From NCBI GenBank assembly GCA_030407315.1, contig JALQPE010002554.1:160556-224555 (forward strand): a stretch of DNA of 64,000 nucleotides, written 5' to 3'. This stretch comes from Asparagopsis taxiformis. Its lineage: Eukaryota; Rhodophyta; Florideophyceae; Bonnemaisoniales; Bonnemaisoniaceae. Positions 30,084 to 40,848 of the stretch are shown piece after piece; within the stretch, counting starts at the first letter, position 1; each line of letters starts with the position of its first letter. The notes below the pieces were generated by a model. That model searched no databases and was not told where the DNA came from. It was given only the letters and a program-made list of their open reading frames with translations. The translations under genes were made by a program, and so were the position numbers.

Positions 30084-30948
30084 GTTCATTGTTCATCCCG
30101 TAGTAAAGTTCAAAAAATTCTCCAAGCTCCACAGACGACCTGATCAACAGAACGTCATTCTGCCTGAACAACGGTCCAGAAAAAAGTAATCGAACCTAGA
30201 AGCGCATGATCATCGTAGAGTAATAATGATATATGTTGGACCCCGGTGCGAAAACTGGATAACGAAATATATCATAGAGTGTGTCTGAATCGAGCTAATC
30301 CCCAGCAAACCATCAAGTTTTATCAACACGGGTTGTTTTGATTCGATAGTGCCATTATCTGTTGCCCCGATAGGATCGAACCGAAGAGCGGGAAGACATC
30401 TAGCATTACACTACCACATTACAGAAGATGTACAGCATAATTTCTACTCGGGGCGGCCAAGCCGTCAAGTTTGCATATGAAATTGTGCGAGCGAAGCTTC
30501 TTCCATATGACCAACCGAAATAACCTGGAGAGGATAGCATACACTGGTGATATCCGCATAGACTTCAAATGGGAATATTCGTGGGTCAGTGTATTCGCAC
30601 CCACAAGAGTCGGTGCTAGAAATAGTCTAGACAAGGGCAGGTATAGTAATGCCTGCATCGCCTGCATTCGGCATTCGTAGCAAAGGCGGCACTCGAGAGG
30701 CAGAGTAACACTTTCTCCGTGAAGAAACGACATATGGCACTACAATGTAATTGTGATACCGCGCATTAAAAGTAATTTTACGTCCGAGAATTAAATTATT
30801 CCGCAGCTAACGCAACGATCTGTACTGCAACGCAGATCATTCAGACCAAAATTTAACAATTGTATCATCATACAGCCATGCATAGCCCTCATTGCGACTT
30901 TCATTGCTGGACTGTAGTCCTCGACAAAATTATTCGCTCAAGCATAAA
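30084..30948. other. Intergenic; tRNA-like remnant near 30365-30420 (minus)
   Basis: On the minus strand GTAGTGTAATGCTAG and CGGTTCGATCC followed by TATCGGGGCA resemble the D-arm, B-box and 3' acceptor of a tRNA. The matching 5' acceptor is missing and the T stem does not pair, so at most it is a tRNA-derived relic. 30891-30948 is the left part of a diverged duplication (see 44051). Confidence 0.35.
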
Positions 30949-31438
30949 TGTCGTAAGCACTGCCTTTCAGCGAGAGGTCACTATCGGACGGCGGTCCAAG
31001 CCCCCGTATGTTACCCGATAGCAACGTATGGTAAACAGACCAGGTCAGTTGTCACGCTCCAAATGGAATGTCAACAAGCGGTAGCGTAGTCAGCGAGCGG
31101 GCGGTGGACGAGCGGGTGCGCGCGTGGGACAGGCAAAGGGGAGCGTGGAACTGCGACAGGAAGGCGTGGAACGTTTGGAAAGTTTGTCGAGAATGGAAGA
31201 GTAACAGCGACGCAACCTTTGGGTTGAACCGCGTTATTTACTCTATAATTCCATAATCTCTTATCTGGAAAGTAGAGCGGTAAAGGGGATGGCGGGTAGA
31301 TATAGTAACCTACACAAGCGAGCGACTCACCGACGGCCGGCTCTCCCGGACGGCGGGTCGAGCGAATTACAGTAGATAGCTGCGACACGGACCTTACAGC
31401 TAGGTCCATTGATCCGGATCGGTCGCGAGATATCGTCA
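30949..31438 (-). repeat. 3' LTR of the minus-strand Copia (490 bp)
   Basis: On the plus strand begins TGTCGTAAGC and ends ATATCGTCA. The adjoining plus-strand CTCCCCCCAT (31439-31448) is the complement of the polypurine tract ATGGGGGGAG. Short plus-strand ORFs in it (31068-31256, repeated at 36799-36987) are LTR sequence, not genes. Confidence 0.95.
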
Positions 31439-31502
31439 CTCCCCCCATTCGCGAGGGGTTGGTCGCGGAGGTACTAATCATCTATCGGCATACTACAATC
31501 TA

Positions 31503-34500
31503 TTAAGGGGATGAACGACTAGAGCGCATAATCCATTGCTCAGGGTTCACATTAAGCTTAGAGCTGCGTAGACATAGTATAAGTGACGACTGATTCATTG
31601 ACTTAGTCAGTCCGTCAGCGATATTATGTCCACTCCGGACAAACCCAATGTCCGAAATGTCTCTATTCTTGAATCCTTCTCTCGCGCTGGCGATGTCAAT
31701 CATCAATCGCCTTTCTGAGGTGCGCGAACCTTTAGAAATCACGTCGAATAGTGACTTAGAATCTGTAAACAGATTAACAGGGACGTTTCGGCCAGGTAGT
31801 AGCTGTTTAAGCTCTTGGGAAAGCGTGAAAGCAGTGTCAAACATGTCACTAAAGCTGATAAGTTCAGCACCCATGACAGATCTTGTCACTCTTCTGGCCT
31901 TGTATGAACGAAAGTGTACGGGTACGACATGATCTGAAGAGTCTCCGATGAAGATTATGTAACCAAGGTGCGATGTGCAATCATGGTTACTGGCAAACGA
32001 GGCATCTGAGAATCCAATTATCTTGAGCGTGTCATCATCCAATGACGGGAACTTGATAGTGACATTGTTTTCTTTCACATATTTGATCAGGCGGTTGACG
32101 CGTTTGATGATATCACGCTTTTTGTCGTCATAGCGATCTCTAGTTATTTGTGTCAGCTGTGATATCTCATACAGTGCGTCGGGACGAGTGTGGGATAGCC
32201 ATGCGAGTTGCATTCGCACCGAGCAAAGTGTGCTGTATGCAGCATCGTCAGGCATCAACTTTAGCTTCTCACAGTAATCATTCTGTGATATCTCAACGGT
32301 GTTGTCATCACCATAAGAAATCTTGAAACCAGTGAAGTTACAGGGCGGGAAGTCATCTTCAGACATATCAAATTCCTTAGATGTCTCTCTGCATAACTTC
32401 TTGAATTCCGCAGTACCAACGCGTAACATATCATCCACATATACTCCAGATAGACCAATAAGCTTGTTATCTTTCATCTTACTGAAGAGGGCTGCATCTG
32501 AACGTGCGCTAGCCATTACTAGCTTATCGCGATGATGGTTGGTCAATGTTTCAAACCACAAGTCTCCTGATTCGCAAAGTCCATAAAGAGGGCGGAGCAA
32601 CTGTATGCATTCATGTGGTGACAGTTCGAATTCTGGCACGGCTCTCTTAATGTATACTTCTCTGGAAAGGGGTTCGGCGGCTTGCAAGTAGGCTTGTTTG
32701 ACATCAGACGTCCAAATGTCAAAGTTGAACATTGCGGCAGTCGTCAGCAATAGACGGATAGATGACGGTTGCAACGTCTGCGTAGTATGTACCATGAGAT
32801 TCTTGAGTTTGTCTCGATGTCCACCGATAACGAATCGAGCTTTATGCTTGATGTTACCGTCAGGAGTTGACTTGATACATAACACAAATCTTCCGGTAAG
32901 TACGTTAGCATCCAGAGGTAGATCTTCACGACATACTACCTTGAAAGTTCCTCTTTCAATCAGGTTTCGGATTTCATTCCGTTTTGCCTCTGTCATTTGC
33001 GGTGAATTGCATCGATCATCGTCAGGCGACAGAGTTTCAGTCATGTAGACGTGTTGCATGATGTCAGGCGTGCGGTATGATTGAAGTGAGTCATGTAACT
33101 GCGTGAACATGGTATTGACATTATCTTCGGGGGTGTGGTATGGCTTGACTTGTGCGATACCAAAGGGACGGGCAGGACCAATGTGGCAATCTCTGACATA
33201 GATCAACTTGCGTTGTCTGTCAATGGTCGACACGGCGTAGGGGCCTTTCCACTCACCTATACGATTAGCGATAATGTTCTCTCTCCAGACTAATACGTTT
33301 TGTCCGGGTTCAAATGCGATATGTGCAGCTGCAGGGGATTGGTGTCGCAGGGCACGTTTGATGCGTAGCTTAGCCATTTGATATTGCATCTCATTGCGAG
33401 CAGCTTCTGCGAGTTTAGCACGGCTTTCCAGCGATAATCTTTGTGCTGGTGGTTCTCCTAGGACACGTGTAGACGGATATTCACCAAATACTAAGGCGAC
33501 TGGCACTAGGCCTTCTGGTCCAAGAGTATTATTCATCGCGTGCACGGATAGCGACAGTATCAATTCAGGAGAGGCGTTAGGATTCTCCAGCTTGATCTTG
33601 CGGAACGTGTTGCGTAGCGGCTGGTGGTAGCGCTCACATATGCTCAAGCTTGAATGGGCTTCAATACCAGTTTTGTTAACTTGAACGTCGGAAGCTCTAG
33701 CTAACTGTACAAAGCTTTCACCAAAAGAGGTGCCTTGGTCAACCAGGATTCGGTTTGGTAAACCAGTGTAAATGCAAAACCAGCAGTCGACTAGAACTGA
33801 CCATATTGTCTTCACACTGACGTTGGGTAGAAAACGGGCTGCACTGAAGTGGGTAGAGGCGTCAACGATATGGAGTATGGGACGGTTGTCAATGTACATA
33901 ATGTCCATTAGGATTTCTTCATTGAACTTCACGTCTTCAGCACCAAGTGTGACTCTGAATCTTGTTGGGGCTGGTTGGATACGTTGACAAGGGTCACATC
34001 GTTTCGATATGTCTTCTAGTATCTTCAGTGTTTCTGGCGTAGTGTCATTAGGTCTTCCTCTTTTGAGCAACCGGTAAAGCTTGTCAGCAGAAGGGTGACA
34101 GAATTGTCGGTGTAGTTTGACAAGTTGTTGTCTGTTAAAGAATGTTATCACAGGCGTGGACATGTCTGCATAAACGTGTCCGTTGTGACGGTGCACAGGT
34201 ACATTCCAATCTTTCAAGATGTGTGACTTCGAGTCGTCACTCTTGAGTACGGTACATTTGACGAGTAGATTCTGGACTGTGTCGATATACATGCTGTGGC
34301 AGTCAAGTATGTCAAGTCCAAGTAGCGCGGGAATTTCAGCAGATATAACGTCGAGGGTGACAAATATCGTAGGGATACCAGGTGGCGTAGCCAGTGGTAG
34401 TGACAATAGTCCGAGTGAATCAAAGGTATCATCGGCGAAGCGGAAGCGACGGCGAGACGTTTGTAGTCTCAGCCTTTTGCGGACACTGTTTGCTAGTTTC

Positions 34501-34751
34501 CTAGCTTCGCTTAGTCCAATAACTGATAGAGGGGCACCTGTATCTAGACAGAAAGCAGGGTGCATAGGATGTTTTGATTTGATTGCGAGACTGGCGGCAT
34601 GCACAGGTACAGTTACCAATGTGCGGTTCGCTCTGCGCTTGAGTCTGCGTCTTTGGACATTAGTTCTGTTCAAGGGTTTCGCCTTGATTGGGCGCTGCTG
34701 ATGGGACGCGGGAACGCGACGCCCTAGTGAAAAAACGTAGCAGGGATACAC
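31503..34751 (-). CDS. Copia Pol: protease, integrase, RT, RNase H (1082 residues)
   Basis: In the -1 frame relative to gag, with no ATG at its open start (GTG at 34751), so probably made by frameshifting. Protease FCLDTGAPLSVIG (residue 68); pre-integrase zinc region LHRQFCHP...CDPCQRI (213-258); integrase triad Asp283 (LMDIMYID), Asp338 (ILVDQGTSFG), Glu373 (ICERYHQPLR); RT with TGRFVLCIKSTPDG, WTSDVKQAYLQA and catalytic GVYVDDMLRVG; RNase H with GFSDASFASNHD, MGAELIS, FTDSKSLFD and HNIADGLTK. All active-site residues are present and no stop interrupts it. Confidence 0.95.
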   Translation of the reverse strand: MYPCYVFSLGRRVPASHQQRPIKAKPLNRTNVQRRRLKRRANRTLVTVPVHAASLAIKSKHPMHPAFCLDTGAPLSVIGLSEARKLANSVRKRLRLQTSRRRFRFADDTFDSLGLLSLPLATPPGIPTIFVTLDVISAEIPALLGLDILDCHSMYIDTVQNLLVKCTVLKSDDSKSHILKDWNVPVHRHNGHVYADMSTPVITFFNRQQLVKLHRQFCHPSADKLYRLLKRGRPNDTTPETLKILEDISKRCDPCQRIQPAPTRFRVTLGAEDVKFNEEILMDIMYIDNRPILHIVDASTHFSAARFLPNVSVKTIWSVLVDCWFCIYTGLPNRILVDQGTSFGESFVQLARASDVQVNKTGIEAHSSLSICERYHQPLRNTFRKIKLENPNASPELILSLSVHAMNNTLGPEGLVPVALVFGEYPSTRVLGEPPAQRLSLESRAKLAEAARNEMQYQMAKLRIKRALRHQSPAAAHIAFEPGQNVLVWRENIIANRIGEWKGPYAVSTIDRQRKLIYVRDCHIGPARPFGIAQVKPYHTPEDNVNTMFTQLHDSLQSYRTPDIMQHVYMTETLSPDDDRCNSPQMTEAKRNEIRNLIERGTFKVVCREDLPLDANVLTGRFVLCIKSTPDGNIKHKARFVIGGHRDKLKNLMVHTTQTLQPSSIRLLLTTAAMFNFDIWTSDVKQAYLQAAEPLSREVYIKRAVPEFELSPHECIQLLRPLYGLCESGDLWFETLTNHHRDKLVMASARSDAALFSKMKDNKLIGLSGVYVDDMLRVGTAEFKKLCRETSKEFDMSEDDFPPCNFTGFKISYGDDNTVEISQNDYCEKLKLMPDDAAYSTLCSVRMQLAWLSHTRPDALYEISQLTQITRDRYDDKKRDIIKRVNRLIKYVKENNVTIKFPSLDDDTLKIIGFSDASFASNHDCTSHLGYIIFIGDSSDHVVPVHFRSYKARRVTRSVMGAELISFSDMFDTAFTLSQELKQLLPGRNVPVNLFTDSKSLFDVISKGSRTSERRLMIDIASAREGFKNRDISDIGFVRSGHNIADGLTKSMNQSSLILCLRSSKLNVNPEQWIMRSSRSSP

Positions 34752-36643
34752 TGGACATGATGAACGGTGTCTGATACATCATTCTGATCCTGCAGAATAG
34801 TTGACATTGCTATGTTGTTAATAGCATGCGAGCTGTCAACATGTTCAGCTAGTATCTCTCTGTCGGGACACCTGTCTTCGTCTTCGGTACACTCGACATG
34901 AAGTTTCTCAAAAGCTTCAAGTTCTGAACATACTTCGGTGTGAAAATTGTCATCGTGGAGTGGTAGTTGAGCGGGGTCAGGTGAACAGGGGTCATCTACG
35001 TTGTGCGCATAACGGTCATAATTTGACACGAGGCTAGCAAGTAGTGTGACAGCAGGTACACCTTTCTGTAGCTGTCTTGTGACTGCTCCCTTCACGTCAC
35101 GCTCTTTGCAATCGCGTGCAAAGTGGTCATCAGCATCACATATCTTGCAAAGCATACGTTTGCCATTCTTGCCAATAGGGTTTTTGCCTTCTTTAGCGCT
35201 TGCGCTGCGCGCTTGGCGAAGCGGTTCATGCACGATAGCACGTCTCGTGACATGGGATGGTGGACGGCCGTATCGCTGATACAGGGTATCGGCTTGGGTG
35301 TCATTCTCAGGCTGCAATGACTTCTTCTCTTCGAAGAGTTGCATCTTGACACGGAGCGAGGTGACAAATTTGTTGAAGCTGTATCCAGATGAGGTGATAT
35401 CTGCGATAGCTGCTTCTGCCCATGGCTGTCGGATGACGGCCTGGCGGAGGAAGTGTGACTTGTTCTCATCACGGCGGAAGGCAGGAGGACATTGCGGAGC
35501 AAGTGAGTTGATTGTGTCAACGAGTCTTGTCAAGCACTCATCGGCATCTGACACATCAGCCTTTCTCCTAATCTTCTCAAACGTCAGAGTACTCAGCTCT
35601 GTTAGCACTGACAGTTGACGGGCTTCATTGTCATACTCACCGGTCATGACTTCAACCAGTTCGTCGTAGCTCATCTTCGAGTGAGTGTTATCACAGAAGA
35701 AGATGCGTGCAGCACCATCAAACAGGTTGATGAAGAAGCGAGTCTTCTGTACGTATGACAGTTCATACTGCGCCGAGCATATCTCGTAGTCCATAATACT
35801 ACGTCGAATGGATTGCTGTTTACCTCCAGTAAACTTTGCATCTCGGAAGTGGGATGATACAGCGGCAGCTTTCCTATGAGAGTCATTCGCGTCTTGGGCG
35901 GTAGAAGCAGAGGGTGGCAACTTCATTTTCGCAGGTTTGACACGAGGTGTCATTGCGTCATTCTCTTCTAGAATCTGGAATGATTTAGGAAAATGGGGCG
36001 TATAGCGGCGGTGACTCATTTGTCCTTCTCTCTGTGTGTCCGGCGGTGGTGTAGACACAGGAGTTGACAAGCGGCGTCTGACTCCATCCTCATTAGCAGG
36101 AGTGTCAGGTAGTGACGATCTTCTGTTGGTCGTGTGAGGAGTCGTTGACGTTGGACTGACAGGGCGGCGAGGTGTCTCTTGCACAGTTTCCGGTAAAGCG
36201 TCCGGCACAGTCTGCATGTTGTAGAATTCATCAAGATACTTCTCGACCATTTCGTCAGAAGGGTTGTGCACACAGGCGAGCCAAATGAATATACCAGCAG
36301 AGGGGTTTGACAGAACTTCATGGCCGAGTCGGTCAGTGATATTACTAGGAACCTTTAGACAACCATACAACTCAGCAGTTTCCTTCAACAGAATCATAGG
36401 GAAAGTAGGGTTTTCAAATAGTTCTTGCGTAAATAACTTCCTTGGAGGAGGGATCAGTGACAGGATGTAGGCCGTCAGGATCTCTGGTGGGCTTTCGGAT
36501 CCAATCTCATTTGTCTTGAGAGTTTGCAAAGCAGCGAAGCGAAATGTTTCACCAATGTCAGTGACAGCGTCACATTCATTGCACATCTTGATCAAACGAT
36601 CGCGTCGGGCCTTCTTGTCCTCGATTGGCGTGTCAGCCATCAC
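34724..36643 (-). CDS. Copia Gag (639 residues)
   Basis: ATG 36643 opens an intact frame. The first 170 residues are helical; a Pro/Ser/Thr-rich linker follows (PRRPVSPTSTTPHTTNRRSS), then a capsid-like region (MDYEICSAQYELSYVQK, YDELVEVMTGEYDNEAR) and a zinc knuckle CKICDADDHFARDC (CX2CX4HX4C). Long for a Copia Gag. It overlaps Pol by 28 bases and ends PATFFH at a six-T run. Confidence 0.9.
   Translation of the reverse strand: MMADTPIEDKKARRDRLIKMCNECDAVTDIGETFRFAALQTLKTNEIGSESPPEILTAYILSLIPPPRKLFTQELFENPTFPMILLKETAELYGCLKVPSNITDRLGHEVLSNPSAGIFIWLACVHNPSDEMVEKYLDEFYNMQTVPDALPETVQETPRRPVSPTSTTPHTTNRRSSLPDTPANEDGVRRRLSTPVSTPPPDTQREGQMSHRRYTPHFPKSFQILEENDAMTPRVKPAKMKLPPSASTAQDANDSHRKAAAVSSHFRDAKFTGGKQQSIRRSIMDYEICSAQYELSYVQKTRFFINLFDGAARIFFCDNTHSKMSYDELVEVMTGEYDNEARQLSVLTELSTLTFEKIRRKADVSDADECLTRLVDTINSLAPQCPPAFRRDENKSHFLRQAVIRQPWAEAAIADITSSGYSFNKFVTSLRVKMQLFEEKKSLQPENDTQADTLYQRYGRPPSHVTRRAIVHEPLRQARSASAKEGKNPIGKNGKRMLCKICDADDHFARDCKERDVKGAVTRQLQKGVPAVTLLASLVSNYDRYAHNVDDPCSPDPAQLPLHDDNFHTEVCSELEAFEKLHVECTEDEDRCPDREILAEHVDSSHAINNIAMSTILQDQNDVSDTVHHVQCIPATFFH
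34730..34736 (-). promoter_or_regulatory. Candidate -1 frameshift site GTTTTTT at the gag stop
   Basis: Gag reads ACG TTT TTT CAC TAG. Slipping back one base at TTT TTT gives TCA CTA GGG CGT, which is the start of the conserved open Pol frame. The A-site codon re-pairs perfectly; the P-site changes from TTT to GTT. The stop lies one codon downstream. Confidence 0.6.
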
Positions 36644-36679
36644 GGTTCTCTCGCGGCAATACAGACGCTAAATCCGGAT

Positions 36680-37169
36680 TGTCGTAAGCACTGCCTTTCA
36701 GCGAGAGGTCACTATCGGACGGCGGTCCAAGCCCCCGTATGTTACCCGATAGCAACGTATGGTAAACAGACCAGGTCAGTTGTCACGCTCCAAATGGAAT
36801 GTCAACAAGCGGTAGCGTAGTCAGCGAGCGGGCGGTGGACGAGCGGGTGCGCGCGTGGGACAGGCAAAGGGGAGCGTGGAACTGCGACAGGAAGGCGTGG
36901 AACGTTTGGAAAGTTTGTCGAGAATGGAAGAGTAACAGCGACGCAACCTTTGGGTTGAACCGCGTTATTTACTCTATAATTCCATAATCTCTTATCTGGA
37001 AAGTAGAGCGGTAAAGGGGATGGCGGGTAGATATAGTAACCTACACAAGCGAGCGACTCACCGACGGCCGGCTCTCCCGGACGGCGGGTCGAGCGAATTA
37101 CAGTAGATAGCTGCGACACGGACCTTACAGCTAGGTCCATTGATCCGGATCGGTCGCGAGATATCGTCA
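36680..37169 (-). repeat. 5' LTR of the minus-strand Copia (490 bp)
   Basis: Same length and, by eye, same sequence as 30949-31438. Just inside it (36679 downwards) the minus strand reads ATCCGGATTTAGCG, not a TGG-type primer site, so an internal (half-tRNA) primer may be used; the tRNA was not identified. Confidence 0.95.
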
Positions 37170-37560
37170 ATAAACCAGACAGGACTGCACACCTCCCATC
37201 CTGCATGATTGGCGAACAGCCTGTCTCCTCCGGAACTATCCTCTCCCATTTTAAAGAATCAACAAACATACAAGAGCCAGCGAGGGGCTGTGTAATGCCG
37301 CAATGAAGGGGCGCCGTGAAGATACAATTGCTTGGGTTGCACTTTGCTCAGCAGTTTAAGCACGTCGACTACGTGTGAGATGATGATGCTAGCACCGCAA
37401 TGTATCGGCTTGACACCATAATAAAATAGAAATAACTTCGTGAAGAGACGAGCAGAGGACCTGCGGTTGCTAAAGGGGCAGAGAGGAGCCTCCTCAGTTT
37501 TCCGTGACAAGAATTCTCGCAAGTGTGCTCCATTTCATTGTTGGTGAGCAAATATCTACA
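37170..37560. repeat. Diverged duplicated segment, right part (other copy 44051-44540)
   Basis: 37190-37560 aligns by eye with 44190-44540 (shared stretches around TTGGCGAAC, ATTCAACA/AATCAACA and TCCGTGACAAGAATT/TCCGTAACAAGAATT). 30891-30948, on the other side of the Copia element, aligns with 44051-44105. The Copia therefore inserted inside one copy. Neither copy has a convincing gene. Confidence 0.55.
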
Positions 37561-37791
37561 ACTTGCATGGGCCGTAAAGTATCCAATAGAAAGAAGGACA
37601 GCACTTAAGCTCAAGACAATGCAGCAATATTACATACCAATGAGGGGAATCGACGTTGCTTATTATACCTACTGTATTCTATTAGCAACAATGTGCCAAC
37701 GTGTAGTCCCAACTCAGATGCAATGCACGTGCATGCTTTTAGGAGATATAATCCCGGTTTTTGTTCAGTGAAATCTGCTCCGGTAAAACGA

Positions 37792-37797
37792 TATAAA
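37792..37797 (+). promoter_or_regulatory. TATA box of the first membrane-protein gene
   Basis: TATAAA in ACGATATAAACCTCC, about 100 bp before ATG 37891. The paralogue has the same arrangement at 40773. Confidence 0.5.
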
Positions 37798-37890
37798 CCT
37801 CCCTTCATCTCGCTCTTTCTCACAAGCAGTTCTGACCTCATCCACATCTCCATCTCGACACAGCAGTCGTCCACACGCTCTCACCTCCAA

Positions 37891-39279
37891 ATGGCCGTCA
37901 CAGATGCCCTAGACGTGACACCCAATAGAACATTCAGCACCGTCCAATTCGAAAGTGAAACCCTCAATGCGGTGGCAAACGCGCTCGTAACCGTCTTCAT
38001 CCTCATTAACATCGGCTCCATTACCTCAAAGCTCGTGCAGATAACTTCCGGTGATCACTTTTCGTTCAAGTCTTTCCGTCGCTATATTATCTTCACAAGC
38101 AGCGACGACCCTGTTCGCCTCATCTCCTGGTTCCGACACAGATATCACTACCATGAAAGGGGATGGAGAAGACACCCACAGAAAATCAATGGCTGGCGTT
38201 TGTTGCTTCCTATATCTGCCCGTTTGTTTATTTTCTTCGCGTCGATAGCGTCTATTGTCATTACCATCCCTGGGGAGAAAGTGCTTTCAGGATGCGAAAG
38301 GGGAGACTTTTCCCCTATATTGGATACATCTCAAGGAAACTTTGATGGTGATGAAAGAATTCTGTGTTCTGATGTTCCTATTATCAGCGACGTTGGAAAT
38401 GCAACTTCAACTCTCTCGTTCTGCAGCACTCCGTTTTCTGACGATGCTGTCTCCGATGAACCTATTATTCTTATAGTTTACAGTGACTTTGGACTAACAG
38501 GATGGAGTTTGAGGGCTGAAGACGGCACCCATGGACGCATTTTCTTCTTCGAGTGGAAAAAGTCTAGTGGACGACAGTTTTTAAGTTTACCACAGAATTC
38601 GATTCCAGCAAGAAGGTTAGCCACTGTCATTGTAGAAGCTCTAAATCGGCGAGGTTTAGATTGCCTACTTGGCGAAGAAGTGGTGGTTCCCCCTGATCAA
38701 GATGGCTTCGAATTGTTTATGTATCCCTTGTTGGGGTGTGCATTCCAAGCGGGAGAAATCGACCCATTAGTGGAAAGTTATCTCAGTTCTTCATTTGTAC
38801 TGCAAAAACGAGATGGTCCAGATACACGGTACGACGTTGAAAATAGTCAGGAAACGACGGATTGTCCTGTTCAAGTCGTCGTCAATCGACCCATCGTCAA
38901 TCTACTCCCTCTCTCCCTCCTGCTAGTTGTCTTGTTTGCAATCAATATTGCTGTCACACTGACGATATCTAATCATGGAAACATATTGGACAGTACATAC
39001 CATTTGGTGAAGGAAACATTGGGACACGACTGTATGTCGAATCCGTTAGAGGAGTCTGTAGAACAGATGCCGGCTGGCGATGATGTGCCATTACGGCGTG
39101 TTTTACGCGGAGGAACTGGTCATGTTGGGTTCCTGAAACAAGCTGGTGATGAAGACGTAGAGGACTTTGGCCCGGAAATAACTGTTTGCGGGAGTGTTGC
39201 ACCAGGAGAGGCAGTTGCATACGACATTGAAAGGAAAGCTGGGGAGGGTGGACGTGGAGTCGGAAAGGAAAGCGTGTGA
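37891..39279 (+). CDS. Three-helix membrane protein, tandem family member 1 (462 residues)
   Basis: ATG 37891 was chosen because the paralogue at 40849 starts at the equivalent place; the frame is open from 37693 but that part is not conserved. Three hydrophobic helices: about residues 28-48 (VANALVTVFILINIGSI), about 108-130 (LFIFFASIASIVITIPG) and about 367-390 (LLLVVLFAINIAVTLTI). Between helices 2 and 3 is a large domain of about 230 residues with several cysteines, probably outside the cell or in a lumen. The tail (TYHLVKETLGHDCMSNPLEE, RVLRGGTGHVGFLKQ) is strongly conserved with the paralogue, so likely functional. Family unknown to me. No introns. Confidence 0.75.
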   Translation: MAVTDALDVTPNRTFSTVQFESETLNAVANALVTVFILINIGSITSKLVQITSGDHFSFKSFRRYIIFTSSDDPVRLISWFRHRYHYHERGWRRHPQKINGWRLLLPISARLFIFFASIASIVITIPGEKVLSGCERGDFSPILDTSQGNFDGDERILCSDVPIISDVGNATSTLSFCSTPFSDDAVSDEPIILIVYSDFGLTGWSLRAEDGTHGRIFFFEWKKSSGRQFLSLPQNSIPARRLATVIVEALNRRGLDCLLGEEVVVPPDQDGFELFMYPLLGCAFQAGEIDPLVESYLSSSFVLQKRDGPDTRYDVENSQETTDCPVQVVVNRPIVNLLPLSLLLVVLFAINIAVTLTISNHGNILDSTYHLVKETLGHDCMSNPLEESVEQMPAGDDVPLRRVLRGGTGHVGFLKQAGDEDVEDFGPEITVCGSVAPGEAVAYDIERKAGEGGRGVGKESV

Positions 39280-40848
39280 TGATCAATACTTAGAACTAGG
39301 AAAATTTGATTCAAATGATGTGGACATGGACATCGTATAAGAATTAATTGTAATGGATGGAACAAAATAAGGAGAGGGGATGGCATGGTATGGGTTGTGG
39401 CATACTGTGGAATTGAAGTTGTTCATGTGGAAGACAATCGCAGTCGGGGATGCACTACCAGCATTGTTCCCGCTATAACCCAAAACCACCATGGACGGGA
39501 ATTTTGAAGAAACGTGTTCTGCCATATTGGTACTCCACAGCGAATTCGGTCAGCTATCTTTGGTTACGAAAGATGTTTCCGGTAGGTACTAGGATGGTTT
39601 TCAGACTGTGGTGTCAAAACTATTATCGGATAGTGATAGGGAGCGAGTGCGAGAATTCGTCTGCAGTTTAAGCACCTTGACTAAAACCAGATAAGAATGG
39701 TGAGTTTCGGGGGGTCATTCATAGCGGTTTCGAAGGTTGTTCACGAACTGCAACGCCGAATTTGCCAGGATTCCAACCTGGGATCATTGCCTGCCGCTCG
39801 GCGCCGTTCGGTATAGCCCCGACAATCGCAGTTGAGGGAGACAAGCCGAACAGGTGACGTGTGTCCTGTCACACTCTTCGACGGGAGATTTGTGAGGGAG
39901 AGAAAAGATTTTGATCTTTGAGCCACGGGAGCGGCGGCGTTCATTTCTAGTTTTGACTACCAATTTTGCAAAATATTTCAATTCTGTCTGCTCAAGTGTG
40001 TCAAGAAGCCTGTTAGAAGGAGATTCTTCCTTGCCGTCGGCCGTTTATTGAGATCACGGTATTCTATCTGAAATACTACTGTTTGACGGATCTGACGTGT
40101 TGTCAGTGTAATGGTCTCTGGTGTAAGATGAGTTAGCGCCCTGACAAAGCCAATCTAATGCAAGACAGCCTGCCATGAGTACCGACGAGAGTCCTAGGCC
40201 ATGACAAATATACAGTCCAACATAGAAGGGGGAATGACTAGTGAAAGGCAGAGGCAGATGTCTACACATCCCCACAGTCTATCGAGAATCTCTCCAGTCC
40301 TGCCGGCGTTACCGGTCATGGTAAAATTAGTCAGGATTGCATGTTGTGATCGCCATCGTTATGTTTAAGAGTCTGTCCTGTATTGTCATCGTTAGAAAGG
40401 GTGCATAGGCGTAATATCCAGCGGCAGATGATCGATAGGAGGGTGTTTCATGTTACTGCGAGTTTTTGAATAAACTCATCTTCCATGTTTATGCCACTAA
40501 ATCGTTTTCCGATTGCTCGAGTACATTCTTAGACAAGCAGAATCGATAGTACGCCGCACCGACTGTGTGGTCTGATATTTTTACTACTTTGACACTGATG
40601 CGATAATCTGCTGCTCCCACTTATTTTCAATAATGCAGTCTATATTCGATAGAGGCAACAATGCTTCCCACCCAGCAACCAAGTTCACATTCATTGCCTA
40701 TGCTTCCTTTCGCAAGCTACCAAACATATCATTTCCCTGTGTTGTCGTATCATAACAGCATCAGAAACGGCATATAAACAATTCGTGAACTCCCTCACGT
40801 TCATCTTCGTCCCGACCCACCGACCGTACACCCTCCTTTCACCCCATA
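39280..40848. other. Intergenic between paralogues
   Basis: No gene supported. On the minus strand at about 39745-39830 CCAGGTTGGAATCCTGG could form a tRNA-like T arm, but no complete cloverleaf can be drawn. A TATAAA at 40773-40778 precedes the second paralogue. Confidence 0.4.

Larger units (their letters stand above)
30949..37169 (-). mobile_element. Ty1/copia retrotransposon, intact-looking
   Basis: 490-bp LTRs at both ends look identical, with TG/CA termini and a 5-bp target duplication ATAAA (30944-30948, 37170-37174). Gag and Pol are both full length on the minus strand. A polypurine tract borders the 3' LTR. Domain order protease, integrase, RT, RNase H is that of Ty1/copia. Identical LTRs mean very recent insertion, or gene conversion. 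Confidence 0.95.

Noticed and set aside
30365..30420. tRNA-Gly-like sequence on the minus strand
   Set aside because: B-box and 3' acceptor resemble a tRNA but the 5' acceptor is absent and the T stem does not pair; kept only as a relic.
31068..31256. Plus-strand ORF repeated exactly at 36799-36987
   Set aside because: It is LTR sequence of the minus-strand Copia; identical because the LTRs are identical.
39745..39830. tRNA gene on the minus strand (B-box-like CCAGGTTGGAATCCTGG)
   Set aside because: No complete acceptor, D or anticodon arm can be drawn; only the T arm pairs.
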